This document shows, in pieces, positions 24,442 through 33,273 of a DNA stretch of 36,131 nucleotides; the stretch's first letter is position 1; every line of letters starts with the position of its first letter. Source of the stretch: an uncultured Prevotella sp. Lineage in GTDB: Bacteria; Bacteroidota; Bacteroidia; Bacteroidales; Bacteroidaceae. Made by a program: the position numbers and the translations under genes. The DNA lies in assembly GCA_945830055.1 (NCBI GenBank), contig CALZXH010000017.1:1-36131 (forward strand). Reading direction: 5' to 3'. The notes under the pieces are model-generated. The model had not been told where the DNA came from and did not search any database. It saw only the letters and a list, made by a program, of their open reading frames with translations.

Positions 24442-25368
24442 ATGAAGATGAGAAAAACAGAAACCTACCTTTTTGGAGGACTCTTTGCAGCTCTTTTGTT
24501 GGTATCTTGCAGTAGTGAGGATACTACTCCGCATTCAACACCTCCTGCTCTCGGTAAAATCACGCTTGACCAGTCGGAGGATATACGCCCGGGACAGTGG
24601 GTTACAGCCTCGATACCATTGCCGGCAGGTGGTGAGAATATTCGGAGCATGGAGAAATCCTGGACGTTGGAAACATATTTAGGAACAAAAGAAAGCACAG
24701 AAAAAGACGGCAAAGATATTCTCGGATTCAATGCGCCCTCCACGGCAGGCAAATACGCCATCACATATAGCGTGAATTGCATCTATGAAGGAACGAATTC
24801 CATCGGTTTGCACATGGAGACATTGACTGCAAATGCCTCATACGAGGTAGTGAAGACCGACATCTTCTCTTCGAAGTGGACAGATACTCCACAGATAACG
24901 CTGAGGGCTTATCCGGTTGCGGAAAAGACGAATGACGATACCCAGTGTGTAATGGATGCCAAGGATGTGCTTTCTTCGGTTGAGTCAAAGACAATCAAGC
25001 GTTATTTCTTGCACGAGAACGATATATTGCGTGAGATAAAGGAGATAGAGGATATCGAGATGGATGGGTCGGAGTCTGACGAGAATTGTTATAGACTGAT
25101 GTATAGAAACCGTGTTGCGGCAAAGTTTTTTCTGCAAATGGAATATGGCGAGTCTTACGCTATTGATGCCGCTACAGGCAACAAGATTACGGACATCCCT
25201 CTTGAAGAAGCAAGCAGTGCCGATATGAAAGAATATACACGGAAACTGTACTCCGGGGAACTGGAGAAAGTATGTTTCATGCTTTCCGATGATGTGACAA
25301 ACCTTGTCATCACGGGGCGGAAATCAGTCGATGGAATACGTATCTCACGCAGTTATACGAAGAAATAA
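24442..25368 (+). CDS. Putative lipoprotein of unknown function
   Basis: A 308-residue protein with a lipoprotein signal (LFAALLLVSC, C23) and no domain I recognise. The N-terminal third has the strand pattern of an Ig or PKD-like sandwich (GKITLDQSEDIRPGQWVTAS, then GFNAPSTAGKYAITYSV). The remainder is mixed, with a charged stretch (DILREIKEIEDIEMDGSESDE). A second ATG two codons in would serve equally well as start. It has its own promoter and lies 120 nt before the AlkD gene. Likely location is the outer membrane or cell surface. Confidence 0.75.
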   Translation: MKMRKTETYLFGGLFAALLLVSCSSEDTTPHSTPPALGKITLDQSEDIRPGQWVTASIPLPAGGENIRSMEKSWTLETYLGTKESTEKDGKDILGFNAPSTAGKYAITYSVNCIYEGTNSIGLHMETLTANASYEVVKTDIFSSKWTDTPQITLRAYPVAEKTNDDTQCVMDAKDVLSSVESKTIKRYFLHENDILREIKEIEDIEMDGSESDENCYRLMYRNRVAAKFFLQMEYGESYAIDAATGNKITDIPLEEASSADMKEYTRKLYSGELEKVCFMLSDDVTNLVITGRKSVDGIRISRSYTKK

Positions 25369-25488
25369 GTGTCAGGGAAACAAACACCCGCACCGCGTCG
25401 AGCCATGCGGATGTTTTGGTAATGACATGTTCCGTCTGAATGAGGAGGCATAAGTCGATTTACAGCCAATGAGGAAACCGAACTGTCT

Positions 25489-26295
25489 ATGAACAACGAC
25501 ACATGTACTGACGCTCTGCAGATAATAGATGCCATGCTGCAGATGCGCGACGAGGAGCAGAGCAGGATCCTTTCCCGTTTTTTCAAGACGGGAAAGGGAC
25601 AGTATGGCGAGGGTGACCGCTTTTTGGGCATCAAGGTGCCGCAGACGCGCATGGTGGTGAAGCAGGTGCAGCTGCCCATCGCTCTGAACGAAATAGACAA
25701 GCTGCTTGACAGCGAGTGGCACGAGGTGAGACTCTGCGGACTGCTCCTGCTGGTGCGCATGATGCAGCAGGCTGTACCCCAAAAGAGGGATGCCAGTATC
25801 TTGATGTTGCAGAAGAAGGCGCTCAGAAGACAGGAATTGGTACAATATTATATACGGCATGCTGAAAGGGCAAACAACTGGGACCTGGTGGATTTGTCGG
25901 CACCCTATATACTGGGGGTGTGGATGCTGTATCCCGGAGAAGACGGACAGCCTGTGGGGCGTGATGTATTGATGCAACTGGCGTCGGACTCCTGTCTGTG
26001 GAAACAGCGCATCGCCATCGTTTCTGTTCTGATGCTCATCCGTCATCATCAGTTCGACGAAACCCTGCAGCTGGCACGCCGGTTGTTGCATCATCCGCAC
26101 GACCTGATACAGAAAGCTGTGGGGTGGATGCTGAGGGAAATGGGTAAAAGGGATATCACCTTGCTGAGGGATTTCCTGCAAGAGCATTCGACTTCCATGC
26201 CGAGGACTTCCCTGCGCTATGCCATCGAGAAGATGGATCCTGGCGAGCGTCGGTATTGGATGAACCGTCGTGAAACAGACGGATCCGATGAGTAA
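25489..26295 (+). CDS. DNA alkylation repair protein, AlkD-like
   Basis: A 268-residue all-helical HEAT-repeat protein of the AlkD/DNA alkylation repair family, whose members excise positively charged alkylated bases such as 7-methylguanine. The family signature NNWDLVDLSAPYILG (about 127-141) is present, with the tryptophan and aspartate that correspond to the active-site W and D of Bacillus AlkD. Also present are the start motif GKGQYGEGDRFLGIKVPQTR and the later HEAT-like helices (DLIQKAVGWMLREMGKRD). The gene stands 53 nt before the pectate lyase. No repair neighbours are nearby. Confidence 0.88.
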   Translation: MNNDTCTDALQIIDAMLQMRDEEQSRILSRFFKTGKGQYGEGDRFLGIKVPQTRMVVKQVQLPIALNEIDKLLDSEWHEVRLCGLLLLVRMMQQAVPQKRDASILMLQKKALRRQELVQYYIRHAERANNWDLVDLSAPYILGVWMLYPGEDGQPVGRDVLMQLASDSCLWKQRIAIVSVLMLIRHHQFDETLQLARRLLHHPHDLIQKAVGWMLREMGKRDITLLRDFLQEHSTSMPRTSLRYAIEKMDPGERRYWMNRRETDGSDE

Positions 26296-26348
26296 ACAAG
26301 CCTGTGGGACTGAATTAGAGAAATAACCGACATATTTTTTACCTGAAG

Positions 26349-27437
26349 ATGAAAATTACGATTGCAGCCTTGTTGCTGGGTATATGGTGCGTTGGATTGT
26401 ATGCGCAGAATAACATCGAAAAGATGCAGTGGAAATATGTGGCAACCAAAATGCCCAAAGAATGGTATGCCTCGCAGCAGGCGGCAGAAGTGGCAAAACA
26501 GGTGATGCGTTGTCAGACACCCAAGGGTGGATGGCCCAAAAATATCCCGTTCCATCGTCCGCTCGATGAAAAGAAAATCAGCGAGATGCAGGCTACCGGT
26601 ATCGGCGGAACCTTTGACAATCGCGCCACTACAACCGAGATGCGCTTCCTTGCAAAGATGTATGCACATCAGGGAAAGAAGGAGTACCGTCAGGCGTTTC
26701 TTAAAGGCATGGAATACATATTCGAGTCGCAATATGATAATGGAGGCTGGCCCCAGTTCTATCCCGTAAGACCAGGCAAGAGTGTACACTATTCGGCACA
26801 CATTACCTATAACGACAACGCTATGGTCAACGTGATGCTGCTGCTGAGAGATGTGTATCAGAACAAGGGCGGAATGGTATACTTGGAACTGAATGATATG
26901 TTGCGCGAAAAGGCCCGGGCGGCATTTGACAAGGGCGTGGACTGCATCCTTAACACGCAGATAATTGTGGACGGCAAACCTACCGTATGGTGTGCGCAGC
27001 ACGACGAGAACACCTTGAAGCCTGCTCCCGCAAGAGCCTACGAACTGGAATCCTTCAGCGGGGATGAAACCGTGGCCATATTGATGCTGCTGATGCAGAT
27101 AGAAAACCCTACGCCACAGGTGGTAAATGCCGTGAAATGCGGGGTGGAGTGGATGCAGCGGCATGCCATCAGGAATACAAGGGTAGAGCGATACAAGGAC
27201 GAGAGCGGAGAAACAAACGTAAGACTTGTGCCGGCACCCGAGCACGATATATGGGCGCGTTTCTACGACCTGCAAACGGAAAAACCCTATGTCTGCGACC
27301 GTGACGGCGTGAAAAAGGAGTCGCTCCAAGAGATTGGCAGAGAGCGCAGGTGCGGCTACTCATGGTATGTGGATTCTCCTGCAGAGATGATAGCTTGTTA
27401 CCTGAAATGGGAGAAACAACATGCCAAAAGCAAGTGA
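26349..27437 (+). CDS. Pectate lyase, PL10 family, secreted
   Basis: A 362-residue secreted enzyme with a signal peptide (1-20, ending LYAQ). It has the (alpha/alpha) toroid motifs of family 10 polysaccharide lyases: GGWPKN, FDNRATTTEMRFLAKMY, GGWPQFYP, ITYNDNAMVNVM, WCAQHDE with PARAYELESFSGDET, and WARFYDLQT with CDRDG. These enzymes cut polygalacturonate by beta-elimination, releasing unsaturated oligogalacturonides. Together with the rhamnosidase at 681-2852 it suggests use of plant pectin, although the two genes are 24 kb apart and no SusC/SusD pair is in the window. It has no visible promoter of its own and may share the AlkD transcript. Confidence 0.92.
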   Translation: MKITIAALLLGIWCVGLYAQNNIEKMQWKYVATKMPKEWYASQQAAEVAKQVMRCQTPKGGWPKNIPFHRPLDEKKISEMQATGIGGTFDNRATTTEMRFLAKMYAHQGKKEYRQAFLKGMEYIFESQYDNGGWPQFYPVRPGKSVHYSAHITYNDNAMVNVMLLLRDVYQNKGGMVYLELNDMLREKARAAFDKGVDCILNTQIIVDGKPTVWCAQHDENTLKPAPARAYELESFSGDETVAILMLLMQIENPTPQVVNAVKCGVEWMQRHAIRNTRVERYKDESGETNVRLVPAPEHDIWARFYDLQTEKPYVCDRDGVKKESLQEIGRERRCGYSWYVDSPAEMIACYLKWEKQHAKSK

Positions 27438-27525
27438 GGGTATCTGTATATAACTGTCAAAGGTTTAAAAAATGTTATTTAAGTTAAATATTTCATTACA
27501 TTTCGCAGATTAAAGTAGCAGAATG

Positions 27526-27556
27526 TATGTTATTCCAATAATAATTTCTACCTTTG
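27526..27556 (+). promoter_or_regulatory. Promoter of the str operon (rpsL-rpsG-fusA-rpsJ)
   Basis: TACCTTTGCACCCC (-7 box 27549-27556) is a textbook Bacteroidota promoter end. The -33 box is a one-mismatch TATG at 27526, 19 bp upstream. A small hairpin GGGCA/TGCCC (27568-27582) follows in the 82-nt leader. Confidence 0.6.
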
Positions 27557-27638
27557 CACCCCAAAAAGGGCAAATAATGCCCGGATTTCAACAGAATAAT
27601 ACAAATATACAATATAAATAATTAAAAAATTAACAACA

Positions 27639-28019
27639 ATGCCTACAATTCAACAATTGGTAAGAAAAGGTAGAACGGCGCTTGTTGACAAGAGCAAATC
27701 GCCCGCTTTGGACGCATGTCCCCAGCGTCGTGGCGTATGTGTTCGTGTCTATACAACAACACCTAAGAAACCTAATTCGGCAATGCGTAAAGTTGCCCGT
27801 GTTCGTTTGACAAACCAGAAGGAAGTGAACTCCTACATCCCTGGAGAGGGACATAACTTGCAGGAGCACTCTATCGTGCTGGTACGTGGCGGTCGTGTGA
27901 AGGACCTCCCCGGTGTACGTTATCACATCGTTCGTGGTACTTTGGATACCGCAGGTGTGGCTAACCGCACACAGCGCCGCTCTAAGTATGGTGCCAAACG
28001 TCCTAAGGCCAAGAAATAA
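27639..28019 (+). CDS. rpsL: 30S ribosomal protein S12
   Basis: A 126-residue S12 of the decoding centre, complete and typical ([11 protein letters not shown] at the start, [29 protein letters not shown]). Lysines 43 and 44 and the 88-91 KDLP segment, where streptomycin-resistance changes usually fall, have the common wild-type residues. It is the first gene of the operon and is separated from rpsG by an unusually long 242-nt spacer. Confidence 0.99.
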   Translation: MPTIQQLVRKGRTALVDKSKSPALDACPQRRGVCVRVYTTTPKKPNSAMRKVARVRLTNQKEVNSYIPGEGHNLQEHSIVLVRGGRVKDLPGVRYHIVRGTLDTAGVANRTQRRSKYGAKRPKAKK

Positions 28020-28261
28020 TTGGTCTTGACCGCCTCAAGGTGGATAAGAGAAAGGCAGGGAAAGCATGTGGGAGACACATATCTACAACTGCCCGGCGCA
28101 GGACCGCCACCTTATCGGAAAACACCTTGAAGCACTTTTAAAAATGAATAATCACAGTTTTGCTGGAGAAATGTTAACAAAAGGTTGAGTAAATGCTCGA
28201 GAGAGAGCGTTGAAGAACAAAAAGAAGACAGCCCCAGGCAGAATTAAAACAACAAGACAAA
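28020..28261 (+). other. rpsL-rpsG intercistronic region with mutually exclusive RNA stems
   Basis: Two foldings compete for the same strand. In the first, TCAAGGTG-GATAAG (28035-28048) pairs with CTTATC (28111-28116) and CACCTTGA (28123-28130) across a 6-nt bulge. In the second, AAGGTGG (28037-28043) pairs with CCACCTT (28107-28113). Inside the outer stem, GGCAG (28054-28058) pairs with CTGCC (28089-28093), and ATGTG pairs with CACAT across GGAGA (28066-28080). A further 7-bp hairpin lies at 28192-28211. No real gene is visible; a 14-codon ATG frame at 28144 is probably chance. The position resembles the S12-S7 spacer of E. coli, where S7 represses its own synthesis. Confidence 0.55.
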
Positions 28262-28738
28262 ATGAGAAAAGCAAAACCAAAGAAGCGCGTTATCCTGCCG
28301 GATCCCGTGTTTAATGACAAGAAAGTGTCAAAGTTTGTGAACCATCTGATGTATGATGGCAAGAAGTCAATCTCTTATGAAATCTTCTACAACGCATTGG
28401 AAAATGTGAAGAAGAAGATGGCTAACGAGGAGAAGTCAGCATTGGAAATCTGGAAAACCGCCCTCGACAACATCACTCCCCAGGTGGAGGTGAAGAGCCG
28501 TCGTATCGGTGGTGCTACCTTCCAGGTGCCTACTGAAATCCGCCCCGACCGCAAGGAGAGTATCTCCATGAAGAACATGATCAACTATGCCCGCAAACGC
28601 AGTGGAAAGTCAATGGCTGACAAGCTCGCCGCTGAAATCATGGACGCTTTCAACAACCAGGGTGGCGCATACAAACGCAAGGAAGATATGCACCGCATGG
28701 CTGAGGCTAACCGCGCATTCGCTCACTTTAGGTTTTAA
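28262..28738 (+). CDS. rpsG: 30S ribosomal protein S7
   Basis: A 158-residue S7 that nucleates assembly of the 30S head ([34 protein letters not shown], then [20 protein letters not shown]). All recognisable family motifs are present and the length is normal. The start ATG is followed by the usual MRKAKPKKR. It follows the structured 242-nt spacer and precedes fusA by 22 nt, so it can be controlled separately from rpsL. Confidence 0.99.
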   Translation: MRKAKPKKRVILPDPVFNDKKVSKFVNHLMYDGKKSISYEIFYNALENVKKKMANEEKSALEIWKTALDNITPQVEVKSRRIGGATFQVPTEIRPDRKESISMKNMINYARKRSGKSMADKLAAEIMDAFNNQGGAYKRKEDMHRMAEANRAFAHFRF

Positions 28739-28760
28739 TCAATAAACAGGTAGAAAGACA

Positions 28761-30878
28761 ATGGCAAACCGCGATTTACATTTGACACGTAATATCGGTA
28801 TCATGGCTCACATCGATGCCGGTAAGACTACAACTTCAGAGCGAATCCTGTTCTACACCGGTAAGACTCACAAAATCGGTGAGGTGCACGAAGGTGCTGC
28901 TACCATGGACTGGATGGCGCAGGAGCAGGAGCGTGGTATCACTATCACCTCTGCTGCTACTACATGTAACTGGAAGTGGGACAACAAGACTTTCAAGATT
29001 AACCTGATCGACACTCCGGGACACGTGGACTTTACCGCTGAGGTAGAGCGCTCTTTGCGTGTGCTCGATGGTGCCGTAGCTACCTATTCTGCCGCTGACG
29101 GTGTACAGCCCCAGTCGGAAACTGTGTGGCGCCAGGCTGACAAATACAACGTGCCTCGTATCGGTTACGTGAATAAGATGGACCGTTCGGGTGCCAACTT
29201 CTTTGAGACCGTACAGCAGATGATCGACATTCTGGGTGCAAATCCCGTGGTTCTGCAGGTGCCTATCGGCGCAGAGGAGAACTTCAAGGGTGTGGTTGAC
29301 CTGATGAAGATGAAGGCCATCCTGTGGCACGATGAGACCATGGGTGCCGAGTACGACATCGAGGATATCCCTGCCGACCTGAAAGAGGAGTGTGACGAGT
29401 GGAGAAACAAGCTTCTTGAGGCTGCCGCAGAGTACGACGAGGCCCTGATGGAGAAATATTTCGACGATCCCGACTCAATCACTGAGCAGGAAATCATCGC
29501 TGCCATCCGCAAGGGTACTGTAGCTATGAAGTGTACTCCCATGTGCTGTGGTTCTTCTTACAAGAACAAGGGTGTGCAGCCTTTGCTCGACTATGTTTGC
29601 GCATTCCTTCCTTCACCTCTGGATGTGGAGAACATCATCGGTACCAATCCCGATACTGAGGAAGAGGAATACCGCAAGCCCAGCGAGGACGAACCTACTG
29701 CAGCACTCGCATTCAAGATTGCTACCGACCCCTACATGGGCCGTCTGGTGTTCTTCCGCGTTTACTCCGGTAAGGTGACTGCCGGTTCATACGTTTACAA
29801 CGCACGTTCTGGCAAGAAAGAGCGCATCAGCCGTCTGTTCCAGATGAACTCCAACAAGGAAATCCCTATGGATTCTATCGATGCCGGTGATATCGGAGCA
29901 GGTGTAGGTTTCAAGGATATCCGCACCGGTGACACCCTCTGCGAGGAAGGCAAGCCCATCGTGCTGGAGTCTATGACATTCCCCGATACTGTGATTTCTA
30001 TCGCTGTAGAGCCCAAGAGCCAGGCAGATATCGCAAAACTCGACAACGGTTTGGCAAAACTGGCCGAAGAGGATCCTACCTTCACCGTTCGTACCGACGA
30101 GCAGAGTGGTCAGACCATCATCTCGGGTATGGGTGAGCTCCATCTGGATATCATCATCGACCGTCTGAAGCGCGAGTTCAAGGTTGAATGTAACCAGGGC
30201 AAGCCCCAGGTGAACTACAAGGAGGCTATCACCTCTACTGTCAACCTGCGCGAGGTTTACAAGAAGCAGAGTGGTGGTCGCGGTAAGTTTGCCGACATCA
30301 TCGTGAACGTAGGTCCTGTGGATGAAGACTTCAAGGAAGGCGGTCTGCAGTTCGTGAACGAGGTGAAGGGTGGTAACGTGCCCAAGGAATTCATCCCCTC
30401 TGTACAGAAAGGCTTTGAGAACGCCATGAAGAGCGGTATCCTCGGCGGCTATCCTATGGACAGCATGAAGGTGACCCTGCTCGACGGTAGCTTCCACCCC
30501 GTTGACTCTGACCAGTTGTCATTCGAGTTGGCTGCGTTGAACGCCTACAAGAATGCCTGTGCCAAGGCAGCTCCCGTACTCATGGAGCCCATCATGAAAC
30601 TCGAGGTTATTACTCCCGAGGAGAACATGGGTGACGTGATCGGTGACCTGAACAAGCGTCGTGGTCAGGTAGAAGGTATGGAAGAGGCTCGTAGCGGTGC
30701 CCGTGTGATAAAGGCTATGGTGCCCCTGTCAGAGATGTTCGGTTATGTAACCGCATTGCGTACCATCACCTCCGGACGTGCTACCAGCTCTATGGAGTAC
30801 GATCACCACGCACCTCTGTCAAGTTCCATCGCAAAGGCTGTGCTTGAGGAAGTGAAGGGTAGGGTCGACCTCGTATAA
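28761..30878 (+). CDS. fusA: Elongation factor G
   Basis: A 705-residue translocase EF-G. The GTPase motifs are complete: AHIDAGKTT (16-24), [18 protein letters not shown] and NKMDRSGA. The remaining domains follow with the conserved [11 protein letters not shown] and [20 protein letters not shown] near the end. It follows rpsG by 22 nt, and no tuf gene comes after it. A strong hairpin fills the 128-nt gap to rpsJ. Confidence 0.99.
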   Translation: MANRDLHLTRNIGIMAHIDAGKTTTSERILFYTGKTHKIGEVHEGAATMDWMAQEQERGITITSAATTCNWKWDNKTFKINLIDTPGHVDFTAEVERSLRVLDGAVATYSAADGVQPQSETVWRQADKYNVPRIGYVNKMDRSGANFFETVQQMIDILGANPVVLQVPIGAEENFKGVVDLMKMKAILWHDETMGAEYDIEDIPADLKEECDEWRNKLLEAAAEYDEALMEKYFDDPDSITEQEIIAAIRKGTVAMKCTPMCCGSSYKNKGVQPLLDYVCAFLPSPLDVENIIGTNPDTEEEEYRKPSEDEPTAALAFKIATDPYMGRLVFFRVYSGKVTAGSYVYNARSGKKERISRLFQMNSNKEIPMDSIDAGDIGAGVGFKDIRTGDTLCEEGKPIVLESMTFPDTVISIAVEPKSQADIAKLDNGLAKLAEEDPTFTVRTDEQSGQTIISGMGELHLDIIIDRLKREFKVECNQGKPQVNYKEAITSTVNLREVYKKQSGGRGKFADIIVNVGPVDEDFKEGGLQFVNEVKGGNVPKEFIPSVQKGFENAMKSGILGGYPMDSMKVTLLDGSFHPVDSDQLSFELAALNAYKNACAKAAPVLMEPIMKLEVITPEENMGDVIGDLNKRRGQVEGMEEARSGARVIKAMVPLSEMFGYVTALRTITSGRATSSMEYDHHAPLSSSIAKAVLEEVKGRVDLV

Positions 30879-30921
30879 CAACCGGTCGGCTCCCTGACAG
30901 TCAGAGAAGATAAAGAAATGA

Positions 30922-30967
30922 AAAGAGGCGCTGCTTAGCGAATGACTCTTAAGTAGCGTACCTCTTT
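30922..30967 (+). promoter_or_regulatory. Strong hairpin between fusA and rpsJ
   Basis: AAAGAGG (30922-30928) pairs with CCTCTTT (30961-30967), and CGCTGCTTA (30929-30937) pairs with TAAGTAGCG (30950-30958) with one G-U, a 2-nt bulge and a 12-nt loop. No T-run follows, so it is more likely a processing or regulatory structure than a terminator. A small palindrome CTGACAGTCAG lies at 30894-30904. Confidence 0.6.
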
Positions 30968-31006
30968 CAAAATAAATAAAAGTAATCATTACATCAAGTA
31001 AAAACA

Positions 31007-31312
31007 ATGAGTCAGAAAATCAGAATCAAACTGAAATCTTACGACCACAAATTGGTTGATAAGTCAGCAGAGAAAATCGTAAAGGCTGTAAAAGCCACAG
31101 GTGCAATCATCAGCGGTCCTATTCCATTGCCCACTCACAAGAGAATCTATACTGTGAACCGCAGTACTTTCGTGAACAAGAAGGCTCGTGAGCAGTTCCA
31201 GCTGTCAGACTACAAGCGTCTCATCGACATCTACAGCTCAACCGCCAAGACCGTTGACGCTCTGATGAAGCTCGAGTTGCCCAGCGGTGTAGAAGTGGAA
31301 ATCAAGGTATAG
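31007..31312 (+). CDS. rpsJ: 30S ribosomal protein S10 (NusE)
   Basis: A 101-residue S10 ([53 protein letters not shown]). It is both a 30S head protein and NusE, the NusB partner in antitermination. In this genome it is the last gene of the str operon: a terminator hairpin follows (31345-31374) and the rest of the S10-type operon has its own promoter. In E. coli rpsJ leads the S10 operon instead. Confidence 0.99.
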   Translation: MSQKIRIKLKSYDHKLVDKSAEKIVKAVKATGAIISGPIPLPTHKRIYTVNRSTFVNKKAREQFQLSDYKRLIDIYSSTAKTVDALMKLELPSGVEVEIKV

Positions 31313-31344
31313 TACCTGTTCCGACACAGCTACGACACATATAG

Positions 31345-31380
31345 AACGGTGCAGTCCTCAGCGATTGCATCGTTTTAGTT
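31345..31380 (+). terminator. Intrinsic terminator or attenuator after rpsJ
   Basis: AACGGTGCAGTC (31345-31356) pairs with GATTGCATCGTT (31363-31374), 12 pairs with two G-U, loop CTCAGC, followed by TTAGTTT. It lies 33 nt after the rpsJ stop and 64 nt before the rplC -33 box. Confidence 0.65.
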
Positions 31381-31437
31381 TGTGAAACTGTAAAAGCTTA
31401 AATAATCTTAAATTATAGTGTTCGGCGCTGTATAATG

Positions 31438-31468
31438 TTGTGGGATTGCGGGGAAAGTACTACCTTTG
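31438..31468 (+). promoter_or_regulatory. Promoter of the rplC-rplD-rplW-rplB operon
   Basis: TTG (31438-31440), 20 bp, then TACCTTTGCA (31461-31470) is an exact match to the Bacteroidota promoter. Transcription would begin near 31475, giving a leader of about 177 nt. Confidence 0.78.
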
Positions 31469-31483
31469 CAGTCGCAAAAGTGG

Positions 31484-31608
31484 GTATTGCGCTGGCTTTA
31501 AGGCTAACAATACATTGAAAAAGAGAAACTTAACCTTCAGTTTCGAAGAAGTGAGCGGGTCTTTTCAAGCGTATTTATGCCTGTCGGTTGACGCAGCACT
31601 TGAAAAGA
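31484..31608 (+). promoter_or_regulatory. Structured 5' leader of rplC, candidate ribosomal-protein autoregulatory RNA
   Basis: Three stems in order: GTATTG/CAATAC (31484-31489 with 31508-31513), GAAACT/AGTTTC (31525-31530 with 31539-31544), and TCTTTTCAAG/CTTGAAAAGA (31560-31569 with 31599-31608), the last with an inner CGT/ACG pairing. An A/T-rich stretch then leads to the rplC ATG at 31652. In E. coli the S10 operon leader is bound by L4; L4 is the second gene here. The regulator is an inference. Confidence 0.5.
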
Positions 31609-31651
31609 GAGAAATAATTTTTATATTCATATTTTTAATATATAAACTGAA

Positions 31652-32266
31652 ATGCCAGGATTAATTGGAAGAAAAATCGGAATGACATCCGTTTTCAGTG
31701 CCGACGGTAAGAACGTACCGTGCACTGTTATCGAAGCCGGTCCTTGTGTTGTAACTCAAGTTAAGACAACTGAAAAAGACGGTTATACCGCCGTTCAGCT
31801 TGCTTATGGAGAGGTGAAAGAAAAGAACGTGACCAAGCCTATGCTTGGCGTGTTCAAGAAAGCCGGCACAACACCGAAAAGGTACTTGGCCGAGTTCAAG
31901 TTTGATGAAGAGCACAATCTCGGTGATACTATCACTGTTGAGATTTTCAATGATGCTCAGTTCGTAGATGTAGTGGGTACATCGAAAGGTAAGGGTTTCC
32001 AGGGTGTTATGAAGCGTCACGGCTTTGGCGGTGTAGGCCAGAGCACTCACGGTCAGGACGACCGCGCTCGTAAGCCGGGTTCTATCGGTGCTTGTTCTTA
32101 TCCCGCCAAGGTGTTCAAGGGAATGAGAATGGGTGGCCACATGGGCAACGAAAGAGTGACTACTCAGAACCTGAAAGTGTTAAAAGTGATTCCTGAGCAC
32201 AACCTGATCCTCGTGAAGGGTTCTGTGGCAGGATGTAATGGTTCAACCGTTTTAATTCAGAAATAA
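31652..32266 (+). CDS. rplC: 50S ribosomal protein L3
   Basis: A 204-residue L3 ([20 protein letters not shown], then [20 protein letters not shown] and [19 protein letters not shown]), with the usual glycine-rich loop that reaches the peptidyl-transferase centre. It is the first gene after an independent promoter and leader. Its stop overlaps the rplD start (TAATG), so L3 and L4 are translationally coupled. Confidence 0.99.
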   Translation: MPGLIGRKIGMTSVFSADGKNVPCTVIEAGPCVVTQVKTTEKDGYTAVQLAYGEVKEKNVTKPMLGVFKKAGTTPKRYLAEFKFDEEHNLGDTITVEIFNDAQFVDVVGTSKGKGFQGVMKRHGFGGVGQSTHGQDDRARKPGSIGACSYPAKVFKGMRMGGHMGNERVTTQNLKVLKVIPEHNLILVKGSVAGCNGSTVLIQK

Positions 32267-32895
32267 TGGAAATTAGCGTATTAAATATCAACGGTCAAGA
32301 GACCGGAAGAAAGGTTACGTTGAACGAATCTATCTTCGGAATTGAGCCTAATGACCACGTGCTCTACCTGGATGTAAAACAGTTCTTGGCAAACCAGCGC
32401 CAGGGTACACACAAGTCTAAGGAAAGAAGCGAGGTGTCTGGCTCTACACGCAAATTGGGTCGCCAAAAGGGAGGCGGTGGTGCCCGTAGGGGTGATATAA
32501 ACTCTCCTGTTCTCGTTGGTGGTGGACGCGTTTTCGGTCCCAAGCCCCGCGACTATCACTTCAAGTTGAACAAGAAGGTGAAGGTGCTGGCCCGCAAGAG
32601 CGCCCTTTCATACAAGGCTGCAGAGAATGCAATCGTTGTAGTTGAAGACTTTACAATGGATGCTCCCAAAACTAAAGAATTTGTAAATATTGCAAAAAAT
32701 CTGAAAGTTGACGGAAAGAAGGCTCTCTTTGTTTTGTCAGATGTAAATAAAAATGTATATTTGTCGGCTCGAAACTTGCAGAGTGCCTATGTTACTATGG
32801 CAAATCAGGTGAACGCTTACCGCGTGCTCAACGCTGATGTGCTTGTGGTTACCGAGAACTCTTTGAAGACTTTCGACGAAATCTTAAACAAGTAA
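32266..32895 (+). CDS. rplD: 50S ribosomal protein L4
   Basis: A 209-residue L4 with the long basic loop that lines the exit tunnel ([24 protein letters not shown], then [17 protein letters not shown]). L4 of E. coli also binds its own operon leader and represses it. If the rplC leader here works in the same way, this protein is the likely repressor. It overlaps rplC by one base and precedes rplW by 15 nt. Confidence 0.99.
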   Translation: MEISVLNINGQETGRKVTLNESIFGIEPNDHVLYLDVKQFLANQRQGTHKSKERSEVSGSTRKLGRQKGGGGARRGDINSPVLVGGGRVFGPKPRDYHFKLNKKVKVLARKSALSYKAAENAIVVVEDFTMDAPKTKEFVNIAKNLKVDGKKALFVLSDVNKNVYLSARNLQSAYVTMANQVNAYRVLNADVLVVTENSLKTFDEILNK

Positions 32896-32910
32896 AGGAG
32901 ACATTAGATT

Positions 32911-33267
32911 ATGGCAATCATTATAAAACCCCTGGTCACTGAGAAGATGACCAAGATCACAGACAAGTCTTCTGTTGACAGAACATACAAGGTGAAGTCG
33001 AAGGCAGGCGAAGAGCGTACCAAGGTGGCTACTCCCAAGTATGGTTTCATCGTTAAGCCCGAAGCAAGCAAGACTGAGATCAAGAACGAGGTAGAAAGTC
33101 TGTACAACGTGAAAGTGATAGATGTGAACACACTTCGCTATGCCGGAAAGCGTTCTGCACGCTACACCAAGGCAGGTCTGATCAGAGGACAGAAGAATGC
33201 GTTCAAGAAAGCAATCGTGACTCTGAAGGAGGGCGATACCATTGATTTTTACAGCAATATACAATAA
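32911..33267 (+). CDS. rplW: 50S ribosomal protein L23, with an insertion
   Basis: L23 surrounds the exit-tunnel mouth and docks trigger factor and the signal recognition particle. The start (MAIIIKPLVTEKMTKITDK) and the later part (KTEIKNEVESLYNVKVIDVNTLRYAGK, then GQKNAFKKAIVTLKEGDTIDFY) are normal. Between them is a lysine-rich stretch of roughly 20 residues (about 20-44). It makes the protein 118 residues, against the roughly 95-100 residues I expect for the family. No frameshift is needed to read through it. Confidence 0.97.
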   Translation: MAIIIKPLVTEKMTKITDKSSVDRTYKVKSKAGEERTKVATPKYGFIVKPEASKTEIKNEVESLYNVKVIDVNTLRYAGKRSARYTKAGLIRGQKNAFKKAIVTLKEGDTIDFYSNIQ

Positions 33268-33273
33268 TAAGAA

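Noticed and set aside
26349..27437. Polysaccharide utilisation locus around the pectate lyase
   Set aside because: No SusC/SusD pair or hybrid two-component regulator is in the window, and the rhamnosidase is 24 kb away.
28144..28188. 14-codon ATG frame in the rpsL-rpsG spacer, possible leader peptide
   Set aside because: No run of a regulatory codon and no conserved feature; expected by chance in 240 nt.
30893..30967. Intrinsic terminator between fusA and rpsJ
   Set aside because: The hairpin is strong but is followed by CAAAATAAAT rather than a T-run, so termination is unlikely.
31440..31664. 74-codon open frame upstream of rplC
   Set aside because: It lies across the promoter and structured leader, has no family resemblance, begins before the expected transcription start and overlaps the rplC start in another frame.
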